Of a DNA stretch of 40,141 nucleotides, positions 7,932-16,900 are shown one piece after another. The stretch is from Melioribacteraceae bacterium. Its GTDB lineage: Bacteria > Bacteroidota > Ignavibacteria > Ignavibacteriales > Melioribacteraceae. Location: assembly GCA_027030245.1 (NCBI GenBank), contig JALVFE010000011.1, positions 1-40,141 of the forward strand. The letters are read 5' to 3'. The stretch's first letter is position 1; every line of letters begins with the position of its first letter. A program made the translations under genes and the position numbers. Under the pieces are notes generated by a model. It ran no database searches, had not been told where the DNA came from, and was given only the letters and a program-made list of their open reading frames with translations.

Positions 7932-9365
7932 TTATTCAGGTATTAATTTCCAACCGAATCTGGCGCGGAACTTATGCATAAATGTTGTGTGAATCATTCT
8001 TTTCATCCATGCACCGGCAAGACCCATTTCCATATGAGTTACGAACAAATCCCTTCCGTCTTCGTTCGGGTATTTGCGGGTATTCGGAACAACCGGATAC
8101 ATCATTATTGTTGCGGCGGAACCGTCCCAAAGGGAAGCACCCATCGAAGCGATACAAGCGGCATACATTTCCGACATGCGTTCGTGGTGAGTCATTCTTC
8201 CGTGTTTAATAAGTTCTATAATATTTTTAGCCACAACCCTTCCGATAATTCCCGATACCATTCCTGTTCTAGGAGGCGCAGCTGTTATGACCGTGCCGTT
8301 TGGAGTTTTATGTGGTTGTGAAATAGGTCCGGGAGGTGCAAACGCAATTCCGGCAGCAAAAATATTTTTATAATTTCTATTTTGATAAACCGACGGCCAT
8401 GCATCCGGATTATCGGCTAATACATCGTACGAAAGACCGTAAATACCATCGACTAAAACAAAACCTGCCGGATTGATGATTTTTTCCGAAACATCTTCGC
8501 CGTTTTTCCCGATATATTTAAATTTGATTCCTAAAAATTGTGGAACCAATACCGAAAAATCGAAACTCGTTTCGCCGAAATTACCGTCGTAATCTTCCCA
8601 GAATATTGTGTTGTTTTCTATTTTTAAAGCAGCTTTCTGAACTTCCCATTTGATATCGTAATGTTTGAATATTGCTTCGATAAATTCACTGCTAGGCATT
8701 AACTTTCCTTTATATTTTGCCTTTAAACCTTTAACACCAAAATCTCCTAAAGCTCTTTCGTTGCTGAAATACATAATATCGGCTTTGTCACGTAATCCTC
8801 TTCTTAAGAGGTCTTTGTGAATGTTTGTTACATATTCCAAAACGGCTCCTTGGCATGTAGCACCACCGTGACCCGTTCCGATTACAATTTTTATCTTTTC
8901 TCCCTTTTTCATTCGTTCTACATTTTCGAGATAAACATCCCTACTTTGTATTGCATGGTCTAATGTACAGATAGAATATGTTTGACCGAGATGGGGTCCT
9001 AATCCCGGTGTACCTTCAAAATTTAATTTGGGTCCTGTTGCTATCAATAAATAATCGTATTGCAATTGAATGGGTTTCCCATCGGAATGAGGTTCCACAA
9101 CGATGAAGTTATCGTCCGGATGAACTTCGGTTGCGTTACCATGAACGAATTTAATGTTAAATTTATCGTACACTGGTTTTAGAGGAAAATGGGTTTTTTC
9201 GGGAGCCATGTGACCGATGCCGACCCATACCCATGAGGGAACAAAACCGAAATAGTCATATTTGTTTACAACCGTTATCTCATGATCCCTACCTATAGCA
9301 TCACCGAGATAAAGTGCAGCGGTATGACCGGCAAAGCCCGCCCCTATTATGACAACTTTTGCCAT
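7932..9365 (-). CDS. Sulfide:quinone oxidoreductase-like FAD protein
   Basis: A 477-residue flavoprotein of the disulfide-reductase fold. The FAD dinucleotide-binding motif [17 protein letters not shown] is at 4-20, an ATG-type motif is at 109-111, and a second FAD contact segment [13 protein letters not shown] is at 334-346. Three cysteines, C133 (SICTLDHA), C171 (GATCQGA) and C404 (YAACIASMG), fall close to the positions of the three redox cysteines of sulfide:quinone oxidoreductases. The expected reaction is oxidation of sulfide to sulfur or polysulfide with reduction of membrane quinone. The C-terminal part is amphipathic ([20 protein letters not shown]), fitting monotopic membrane attachment. 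A GGAGACATAAAATG start signal supports 9365. It could instead be another SQR-like reductase; neighbouring cytochrome bd genes fit the SQR role because bd oxidases tolerate sulfide. Confidence 0.82.
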   Translation of the reverse strand: MAKVVIIGAGFAGHTAALYLGDAIGRDHEITVVNKYDYFGFVPSWVWVGIGHMAPEKTHFPLKPVYDKFNIKFVHGNATEVHPDDNFIVVEPHSDGKPIQLQYDYLLIATGPKLNFEGTPGLGPHLGQTYSICTLDHAIQSRDVYLENVERMKKGEKIKIVIGTGHGGATCQGAVLEYVTNIHKDLLRRGLRDKADIMYFSNERALGDFGVKGLKAKYKGKLMPSSEFIEAIFKHYDIKWEVQKAALKIENNTIFWEDYDGNFGETSFDFSVLVPQFLGIKFKYIGKNGEDVSEKIINPAGFVLVDGIYGLSYDVLADNPDAWPSVYQNRNYKNIFAAGIAFAPPGPISQPHKTPNGTVITAAPPRTGMVSGIIGRVVAKNIIELIKHGRMTHHERMSEMYAACIASMGASLWDGSAATIMMYPVVPNTRKYPNEDGRDLFVTHMEMGLAGAWMKRMIHTTFMHKFRARFGWKLIPE

Positions 9366-9487
9366 TTTATGTCTCCTAATTTGATATTATAAGTGATAGT
9401 TGTTTGTTGTGAAAGATTTATAAACTTAAAGTTCGGTTCCACTTTTTTAGACTCTGAGTTTTTTAATATGCCGATAGGATAATTTTG

Positions 9488-9554
9488 ATTATAAATTATT
9501 TATAATTACAGAAATAGTCAAGAAAAATTTTGCAGTATAAAATAATATTTTATA
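9488..9554. promoter_or_regulatory. Pair of AT-rich 8-3-8 dyads upstream of the SQR-like gene
   Basis: Two perfect inverted repeats of the same layout lie in the 206-bp gap before the SQR-like gene: ATTATAAA-TTA-TTTATAAT (9488-9506) and TATAAAAT-AAT-ATTTTATA (9536-9554), with centres 48 bp apart. They could be operators or extended promoter elements. Because both are pure A/T in AT-rich DNA, chance is a serious alternative. No other feature is apparent in this gap. Confidence 0.25.
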
Positions 9555-9571
9555 TTTGGCAATTAATAAAG

Positions 9572-10680
9572 TTATTCTCCGTAAAGAAGTGAATTTTTAT
9601 TAAAAGCGAACCACGCGAAAGCAAAATAATCACCGGAATTTATCTTAGTGAGTTGTGTGCCTAAGTATTTTCCGGAGGTTGCTCTACCCAAAATATTCCA
9701 AGTACTTCCCGTTTCCTCATTAAAGAATTTGCCACCGCGGTAATAAAAATGTAAAATATTCCCATTTACTTCGGAGCTAAAAACTGAAGTTGAGCCGGCA
9801 TCTTTGGATTGAGTGATTATAATCTGATCAAGTATAGAATACGTACCGCTTTTGTGAAAAACAACTATATGATTTCCGTTAACAGTATCATTTATTACTT
9901 TCTCTTTTTTACTGATGGAATAAGGATAAGCTTTTGTAATATTATCTATTTGAATGCCGATTACTTTTTCTTTAAGTGGGATATTTTTATTTATTTTACC
10001 GTTAAACATGAAAGGTTTTTTCTCAGGATTATCGTAATCGAAATAAGGATTCATTCCGTATTTGCGTTTGTATCCCGTATCGGTTGACAATATTAAACCG
10101 TCCGGATAGTTTTTCCAAAAATCTTCAAACGAAATTACTTGAGAATATAAAACTTTCAATTCAGTTCCCGTAAAATCTCCAACTATTGCTTTCCTCGTAA
10201 ATTGTTGCCAAAAGGATTCGGTTAAAAAATCATACATTACAAGATCGGAATTACGCAGCAATCCGCTTACTCCGAAAAACAACGTAGTGTTTTTTACTCT
10301 TCTATCAAATACAATTGCACTGTAACACAAGGGACAAAATGAAATTAAAATTGGAATTCCGTCGATTTCATCATTTACCAGTTCATGCCAAAGTAAAATT
10401 TGCAGCGGATATCCTTTTGCCGTTTTGCCGGTTTTAACTAAAATTAAAGGCTCTTTTTCGTCTAACCATTTTGCTGCTTCTTCATTGCTTTGGAATTTTG
10501 GTTTTGGATTGCTGGAATTCCATCTTTGGGGGGACCGCCGGCAATTAGTTCGTCAAATTTAATAATTGATTTGGAAAAGTTTGTTTTCCAGTCCGGATAT
10601 ACTTTTAATATGTGCGATATTTCCGATTGGGCAAACATTGTAGTAAATGTTATAACAGTAAAATAAAAAAAGAGCTTCAT
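9572..10680 (-). pseudogene. DUF3179-domain protein, frameshifted
   Basis: Two adjacent minus-strand frames together form one DUF3179 protein. The first (ATG at 10680, stop at 10462) gives a signal peptide (MKLFFYFTVITFTTMFAQ) and the domain start IAGGPPKDGIPAIQN. It then runs out of frame. The second frame resumes with PKFQSNEEAAKWLDEKEP, passes GYPLQILLWHELVND and FCPLCYSAIVFDR and continues to the stop at 9572. Restoring one C in the CC at about 10500-10501 would read IPAIQNPKFQS, matching the family, and give about 369 residues, close to its intact 352-residue neighbour. No other lesion is visible, so this is either a recent one-base deletion or a sequencing error. DUF3179 has no established function. 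Confidence 0.8.
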
Positions 10681-10693
10681 CGGTTTCGTTCCA

Positions 10694-11752
10694 TTACTTT
10701 TTTAATTCCGTATCGGGATAAAAGGCAGCCCATGCGAACCAATAAGAAATGAAAGCCGTAACAGGTTTGAGCTTTGTTCCTTTATCCGGACCTTCAATTG
10801 CTTCTCCGAATATATTCCAAACATTTCCCAAATCATCCTTAAATACAGCGGGCAAATTTTTGTCGGTCAAATTAAAATTTAAAACTTTATTTCCCACGGT
10901 GCTTTCGTATGCTATTGCCAGATTCTTTTCTTTGTTACCGTAAATTACGACAGGTACATTCGACAAAGTAGTATTTGTTAAATTAATAGTATTGAAGAAA
11001 TCGAATGTGAATGCAAAAGCATCTCCGTTTATTAATATTCCAAACACTCTTTCTTTTGCTGGTAATCTGTTATCTTTATGCGAAACCGGAAACAGCAAAT
11101 TGTTGTTGTTTGTTTTATAGTCGCCATACGGATAAAAGCCGTAAGAACGCGAGTAACCTGTGTTTTTAGAAACTACTTTTGATTCTGGATACATTTCTTT
11201 CCATGTTTTCCAAGTGGTTTCTACAACGGTTTCCGTTTTTATATTCTTTCCGATTAAAGAGCCGTTTACCGATTTCATCAACATTTGAGACCAACGGCTT
11301 CCCGTGGCTCTATCGTATGGAATCAGATTAGAATTATATAATAATCCGCTAACGCCAAAGATTGTTTCCGAACCGTTCAATATTCTGTTCCAACCGATGG
11401 CGGAACCTGTCAGCGGACAGTAAGTAACGGCAACGGATAAATTACCTACGTTATCATTTATGATTTCATGCCAATCGAGAATAACATGCGGATAAGCTCT
11501 TATATTATTATCGTTTTTAACGCCGATTACTAAATCGTCGTCCTTTAAATATGTTATGTTTTGAACCGGTTCAATGACCGGATTGGTAAGTGCGGGAATC
11601 CTGTCTTGACCCGGACCACCGTCAAAAACTTCGTTTTGTGGTATGAGCCATTCACCATCGACTGATGATTGGGGATTTTCCGAAGGTTGCGAGCATTCGG
11701 AAAAAGTCAAAATTATAATAATCAAAATTAATGTATATTTTATTTTATTCAT
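10694..11752 (-). CDS. DUF3179-domain protein, probable lipoprotein
   Basis: A 352-residue intact paralogue of the frameshifted gene that follows it. The N-terminus is a hydrophobic signal (LILIIIILTFSEC) with a Cys at about residue 20, so it may be lipid-anchored, although the residue before the Cys is an atypical Glu. The domain shows the family landmarks GGPGQDRIPALTNP, AYPHVILDWHEIINDNVG, VTYCPLTGSAIGWNR and GVSGLLYNSNLI, then NTGYSRSYGFYPYGDY and a C-terminal NVWNIFGEAIEGPDKGTKL. Compared with its neighbour it has CPLT in place of CPLC. Its GAGG ribosome binding site overlaps the end of the upstream barrel gene, 12 bp away, indicating an operon. DUF3179 proteins are secreted proteins of unknown role. 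Confidence 0.85.
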   Translation of the reverse strand: MNKIKYTLILIIIILTFSECSQPSENPQSSVDGEWLIPQNEVFDGGPGQDRIPALTNPVIEPVQNITYLKDDDLVIGVKNDNNIRAYPHVILDWHEIINDNVGNLSVAVTYCPLTGSAIGWNRILNGSETIFGVSGLLYNSNLIPYDRATGSRWSQMLMKSVNGSLIGKNIKTETVVETTWKTWKEMYPESKVVSKNTGYSRSYGFYPYGDYKTNNNNLLFPVSHKDNRLPAKERVFGILINGDAFAFTFDFFNTINLTNTTLSNVPVVIYGNKEKNLAIAYESTVGNKVLNFNLTDKNLPAVFKDDLGNVWNIFGEAIEGPDKGTKLKPVTAFISYWFAWAAFYPDTELKK

Positions 11753-11764
11753 TTTACGCCTCTC

Positions 11765-12727
11765 TTATATCCCAAGTGAGCTACCGGTATTAATTCTGTA
11801 AATAATCGATGCAGAACCAACGAACGTTGTTGTTAGTTGTACGCCATTTAAATAAGTATATAAAGGAATTTGACCGCTTATTCTGAACGTTAGATTTTTA
11901 TAAACCGCCACATTACCACCGGCTACAAGATTAAGCCACCATCCACCTGTATTGGGAATTTTTTCGTTGGAAAATTCATCGTGGGCGGTATTTCTTAATC
12001 TCAAAAACAATGTTGGTGTGAAAACGGAATTTGTAAAGTAAACAAATCCGAATGTTGATATGAACTCGTTGCCAAATTTGTAGGAACCGAATTGTTTCCC
12101 AAATCTTTTACTTGAACCGTTAAGCTTATAAGAAAGATTCAAAATGAAATTAAGTGGCGATGAAAAAATTTTTGCTCTCGAATAGTATGCCCAAAAAATT
12201 TCATCCCAAGAACCGGTGCCGGGTTGCAGATCGGCAGGAACCAAAATATTATCTTCTTTTACATCGAACTTACCGGCCGGAATTTTAATTCCCAGCCCCA
12301 AAGTTAAATCGTTTTTGGAAAGTATATTCTGTTGGATTAAATTATATTTACCGAGAATTACAATGTCACTTATTCCCAAAACGTCTAAGTTATTTTGTAA
12401 TCCTTCTATGGGTTTTATCGTTCTTGATTGTTTTACGTAAGTAAATAAAGCTGCTAAAGTAAAATATTTTGTAAAGCCGTAATTTAATTCCAGTATTATG
12501 GATTGGGTTAATCTTTCTCGCGTATTATCGTTTAGCTTTATATCGGTATCCAAAATATCTTGCAAAATATTATAGTTATAGCTTAAATTAATTTGCAAAA
12601 TGTTTTTGTTGGCAACCGACATTTTTAAAGAACTGAGAATGGGAGTTCCGGAGGTACAGCAAGTTTGTGCAAAAGTATGACTAACTAAAATTGAAAAAAG
12701 AATTAATATGTTTTTAAGATTTCTCAT
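11765..12727 (-). CDS. Outer-membrane beta-barrel protein, function unknown
   Basis: A 320-residue protein with a clear signal peptide (ILILFSILVSHTFAQ) and then alternating, aromatic-rich beta-strand sequence to the end, as in outer-membrane barrels of the general transporter/porin-like type. The mature N-terminus has a CC pair (QTCCTSGTP). No catalytic motif is visible. It heads a three-gene minus-strand operon with two DUF3179 proteins, so it may provide their outer-membrane partner. It has a GAGG ribosome binding site. The 143-bp gap to the divergent Crp/Fnr gene should hold its promoter; I cannot point to an exact box. Confidence 0.7.
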   Translation of the reverse strand: MRNLKNILILFSILVSHTFAQTCCTSGTPILSSLKMSVANKNILQINLSYNYNILQDILDTDIKLNDNTRERLTQSIILELNYGFTKYFTLAALFTYVKQSRTIKPIEGLQNNLDVLGISDIVILGKYNLIQQNILSKNDLTLGLGIKIPAGKFDVKEDNILVPADLQPGTGSWDEIFWAYYSRAKIFSSPLNFILNLSYKLNGSSKRFGKQFGSYKFGNEFISTFGFVYFTNSVFTPTLFLRLRNTAHDEFSNEKIPNTGGWWLNLVAGGNVAVYKNLTFRISGQIPLYTYLNGVQLTTTFVGSASIIYRINTGSSLGI

Positions 12728-12870
12728 CTGAACCTCAGTCTAATATAACTTATGTTTTCTGTTGATTCTGTCGGCTTGGTTACATAATTTACAATATAAA
12801 AGGGTAGATTTGAGTATACGTTTTTTCTTTTTACTGCATTATTCGAGGAAACATTTTTAAAGGGTAAAAC

Positions 12871-13560
12871 ATGGCAGAAAAATCCAAACTATGGTATCTT
12901 GAAAATTTTAATCTGTTTCAGGGTCTAAACAAAAGTAGTATGGAAAAACTTAACAGAATTACTTCGATGAAAGAATTCCCAAAATCACAGCCGATTTATT
13001 TTGCAAAGGAGCCTTCGGATTCGATATTCTTTTTAAAGAAGGGAAGAGTAAAACTTACCAGAACCTCTCCCGATGGTAAAGAAATGATTTTGGCATTGGT
13101 AAATCCGGGTGAAGTTTTCGGGGAGTTGGGAGTTTTAGACGACGGGGAAAGGACCGATTACGCTATAGCTTTGGATGAATGTTTAATATGTGCAATAAGC
13201 AAAGATGATTTCAAAAGATTTGTAGAAGAGAATCCCGAATTAAACAGAAGGATAACAAAATTAATCGGATTCAAATTAAGAAAATTCAGCGAAAGAATTG
13301 AAGAGCTTGTCTTTAAAGATGCTCAACAAAGGGTTGTATCGTTTTTGCTTTCGCTCTCAAAAAATTATGGAAAGACCATCGGAGAAGAAATTATTGTTAA
13401 ACCGTTTTTAACTCATCAAGACATTGCACAATTAACTGCTTGCTCGAGGCAAACAGTGAATTCCATATTAACCGATTTAAGAGAGCAAGGTTATATCAAA
13501 TTCGACAGGAGGAAATTGATAATTCACGATGCCGGGAAATTAGAAAGTATTTTGAAATAA
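12871..13560 (+). CDS. Crp/Fnr-family transcriptional regulator
   Basis: A 229-residue protein with an N-terminal cyclic-nucleotide-binding fold (about 10-125, including GEVFGELGVLDDGERTDYA), a long dimer helix (about 126-160) and a C-terminal winged helix (175-215). The recognition helix CSRQTVNSILTDL resembles that of CRP but has Gln in place of the Glu, and Ser in place of the second Arg, that contact DNA in CRP, so its target sequence probably differs. The cAMP-contacting Arg-Ser/Thr-Ala motif is not intact (RTDYA). There is no N-terminal cysteine cluster as in FNR, only C104 and C107, so the signal is unknown. It stands divergent to the DUF3179 operon and just before a thioredoxin-fold gene, which suggests a redox link. 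Confidence 0.9.
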   Translation: MAEKSKLWYLENFNLFQGLNKSSMEKLNRITSMKEFPKSQPIYFAKEPSDSIFFLKKGRVKLTRTSPDGKEMILALVNPGEVFGELGVLDDGERTDYAIALDECLICAISKDDFKRFVEENPELNRRITKLIGFKLRKFSERIEELVFKDAQQRVVSFLLSLSKNYGKTIGEEIIVKPFLTHQDIAQLTACSRQTVNSILTDLREQGYIKFDRRKLIIHDAGKLESILK

Positions 13561-13621
13561 TAATGAATCTGTCATCGTGACGACAAATGACAAACGATTT
13601 TATATATATTTTGATTCCTAA

Positions 13622-13846
13622 ATGGAAATCACTTTATATATATCCTCTCAGTGTCAGGTTTGCAAAAGGGTACAAAATCAATTGGAACACTTAGTGGAAG
13701 AAAACCCCGAACTTTATTTAATGGTAAAAAACATAGACGAGATAAACGAAACTAAAGCTATTATTGTTCCCGCTGTATTTCTTGATAATACATTGTATTC
13801 GTACGGAGACATAAATATCGAGAAGTTAAAAAGAGAACTACCTTAA
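13622..13846 (+). CDS. Small thioredoxin-fold protein with CXXC
   Basis: A 74-residue protein with a first beta strand (MEITLYISS), a CQVC active-site-type motif at about residues 11-14, a helix (KRVQNQLEHLVEENPEL) and a later IIVPAVFLDN that carries the cis-Pro expected in thioredoxin folds. The size matches glutaredoxin-like or small Trx-like (Thioredoxin_3 type) proteins. It could reduce or exchange thiols in the cytoplasm; a partner is not identifiable. It lies 61 bp after the Crp/Fnr regulator on the same strand without an obvious ribosome binding site, so it may depend on the same transcript. Confidence 0.75.
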   Translation: MEITLYISSQCQVCKRVQNQLEHLVEENPELYLMVKNIDEINETKAIIVPAVFLDNTLYSYGDINIEKLKRELP

Positions 13847-13898
13847 GATTCCAATTACCTTTTCTTTCAATTTATTTACAACTTAAATTAAATAAAAA

Positions 13899-13925
13899 GC
13901 CCGACCTCAGTATGTCCGGTCGGGC
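13899..13925 (-). terminator. Intrinsic terminator of the large secreted-protein gene
   Basis: An 8-bp GC-rich stem (GCCCGACC at 13899-13906, GGTCGGGC at 13918-13925) has an 11-nt loop. On the minus strand the stem is followed by TTTTTATTT, and it sits 25 bp after the stop of the 13950-17951 gene. On the plus strand there is no T-tract, so it serves mainly the minus-strand gene. Confidence 0.85.
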
Positions 13926-13949
13926 AATTAAATAAGGTATTTAATCAAA

Positions 13950-16900
13950 TTATTTTAATAGAATCATTTTCTTCGTCATTCTGTAATCACCGGCATCAAT
14001 TCTATAATAATAGATTCCGCTTGAGATATTTTGGGCATTCCACGATACGGAATAATTTCCGGCAGCTTTTTCTTCGTTTGCTAAAGTTGTAACAAGCTCG
14101 CCGATACTATTGTAAATGCTCAATTTTACGTTTGTTTTAATCGGAATCGAATATTTAATCGTGGTAGATGGATTAAACGGATTCGGATAATTTTGTTCGA
14201 GAGCAAATTCTGTTGGTATTTTAGCATTGCTTTCAATACCCACGAATTGGTCTTGAATCTGGAGATTATCGATCGTCCAACCCCAACCGGTAACAAATTG
14301 ATCCGCAAATAACCTGAAACGAACAACAATAGTATCGCCAGGATTAAAATGATCTAAAAGATTAAGAGTGTGGGTTCTAAACATGGACGAATTACCGGAA
14401 CCGCCGCTGTTGTAGGCATTTAACCACCTGTTATCTAATCTGGCATCGTAACCGTCTTCCAACGGTGTCCAGGTTCCACCTGTAGAAGCTTCTACGACAA
14501 CATAATCCCAAAATTCCGTATCGCCGTATCTTGTGCCGCCTTCGCCAGGTTCCACAATTGCTACATCATCATATTTGAGAGTAGCATTTGTAGAAGCAAC
14601 TACTATTGGAACTCTTAACAGCAACAAATATTCAGTGGAGTTCTCGTATGGATGCGGCGTATGTGCCGCTTCTGACTCGAAACCGGATACTGTTCCGAAT
14701 GTAAAACCGGAGGATAAAAACTCATCGGTGTTTGCCGAAAAATCCGTGACGTAGCCTCGTCGGGATTCTAACAAAGAAGCTACAAAAAGTGAAGATGAAG
14801 AAGATTTATATTTTCTACCGTTTTTAAAGGATGCAAGATAAACGGTAATTTCCCCGTTCATATTTAAAGGTACATGAATGACGGTATCTTTTACGTTGTT
14901 CGCAATTACTTTGGAAACCGGTGAATTATTAATCATAACCAAAGTAGAATCGTAAATGGAACGCAGAGAGGCGTGAATTGAGATACCGCCTGCGGATTGA
15001 ACTACTTGACCGTTAATTCTCGGTGAAAGCGTAACTTCGGGTGGAGTATAACCTGCTAATTCCGGAAGCGTAACACTCCAAATTCCTCTACCGTGTGTAG
15101 CAACAACAACTTGGTCATCTACAATTTTCATTTCCCAAACAGCAACGTTGGGAAGTCCGTTATCCGCTAAATGCCATGTAGCACCGTTATCAATCGATTC
15201 AACTATTCCGATATCGGTACCTGCCCAGATTATATCGGTATTATAAGGCATAACTAAAACGCAATAGACTGCTACATCGGGGAATCCGTTTGTACTGGGG
15301 ACACCGGAGCTAAAACCGGTAATATCTGTCCATGTGTTTCCATAATCTGTTGTACGTATTATTTTCGGATATCCTGCAAATGAAAATAAAGCAAATGCCG
15401 TGGCAGGATCTGTCGGGTGAGTGTCCAATCCGGAAATTCCACCGATGTTATCAAAATTATTCACGGGTGTAAAAGAAAGCCCACCGTCTTTCGAAACATG
15501 TAATTTCCTTGAGCTTGTCATAGCTACACCTGCCCAAACCACTTGCGGATCGGCAATAGAAATAGCAACTTGCGCTTGAGAGAAATAATTCCCGTTATCG
15601 AAAAATTGAGTAATTGGTGTTAAAGTCCATGTGGCAGCAAAGTTATCGGATCTATATACACCTTCTCTGGTTATAGTAAAAAGTAAATCGGGATCGCTCT
15701 TAGAGCTTGCGATTTTTGAAATAAAAGGAGATATAGAGGAATTACCCCAACCGTTAAAGCCCACGTTCGCCGCTTCGTAAGAGTTCCAATTGTTAACTGT
15801 TCTCCAAAATCTATTATATTGAGAACCACCTATCATTTTGTTGCCGTTTTTATAATGCCATGCAACCTCAAAACCATCACCCCCGATTCTATGTCTGTAA
15901 GCGGAAGATGCCGTGGCGCTAGTTCCGGTTGGTGATTGCCAAGTTCCGTTATCTTGAGTTCCACCCCAATATTCATCTGCGCCGGGTTTTTTGTCCACTC
16001 CGTAAAATTGACTTGTGTTATAACCGTTTTGGTCGGTTTCCACCCATGTTTCGCCTCCATCACTTGAATAGGCTATACCACCGTCATTTCCATTCAATAG
16101 AGCAAATGTGTTTGTTGTTTGATCGATTGGTATTACCAAAATATTATGATGATCTACGTGGATATCATCCGATTCACCGTATTGATTGTAACCATCGGTA
16201 ATAGCTACGGAATTTCTTTTGTAGACGGGAACGTAATCTGAATTAATTCGCAAATTGGATTCCGGGAGGTTATTCGGATTCCAATTAACGCCCGCTGCAT
16301 TTTTAGGAGTAATTACATAAAGATTTTTATACTTCAAGCCGGGACTATCAGTAATATTAAAATTAGGATTTGTAGAGTTATAAGGAACCGCATGTACGAA
16401 AATTTCGTCTCCGTCTGAGGAAGAAAGATTGAATTCTGAATCATTTTGGATATCCCGGAAGGAAACCATTAATTGACTATTATTATTAATATCCCATACC
16501 TCGAAGGGAACATTAACATAATCTTGGTAAGTGTTCGTATTGTTTATAAAACGGTGAGCTTTTTGTGATTTTCCAGGACCGAAACGAATTTCAACGGAAA
16601 CAAAATCCGCATTAGTAGCTGTTTTCTCATCCCAATAATCTTCTCCTGTTCCTAAGCCGCCATTAAGAAAAGGTAGATCCGATTGTTTGTAATCCATGAA
16701 TGCTTCGGTTCCGTTTTCTTTAACGGAAGAAATTCCCTTAGCGGAATCGAAAATAATCTCGGCTCTCCATAAATCTATTCCCCCGTAAAAAACAATATTT
16801 TCGTTATACGGATGAACGGCAATTGTGTTATCGTACCAACCTTGACCACCCAACCAATCGTAATTATTAGTGGATGCATCGATTACCTCAACCCAATTTG

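Noticed and set aside
7974..8321. Plus-strand open frames inside the SQR-like gene
   Set aside because: They lack ribosome binding sites and plausible composition, and lie entirely antisense to a well-supported coding region.
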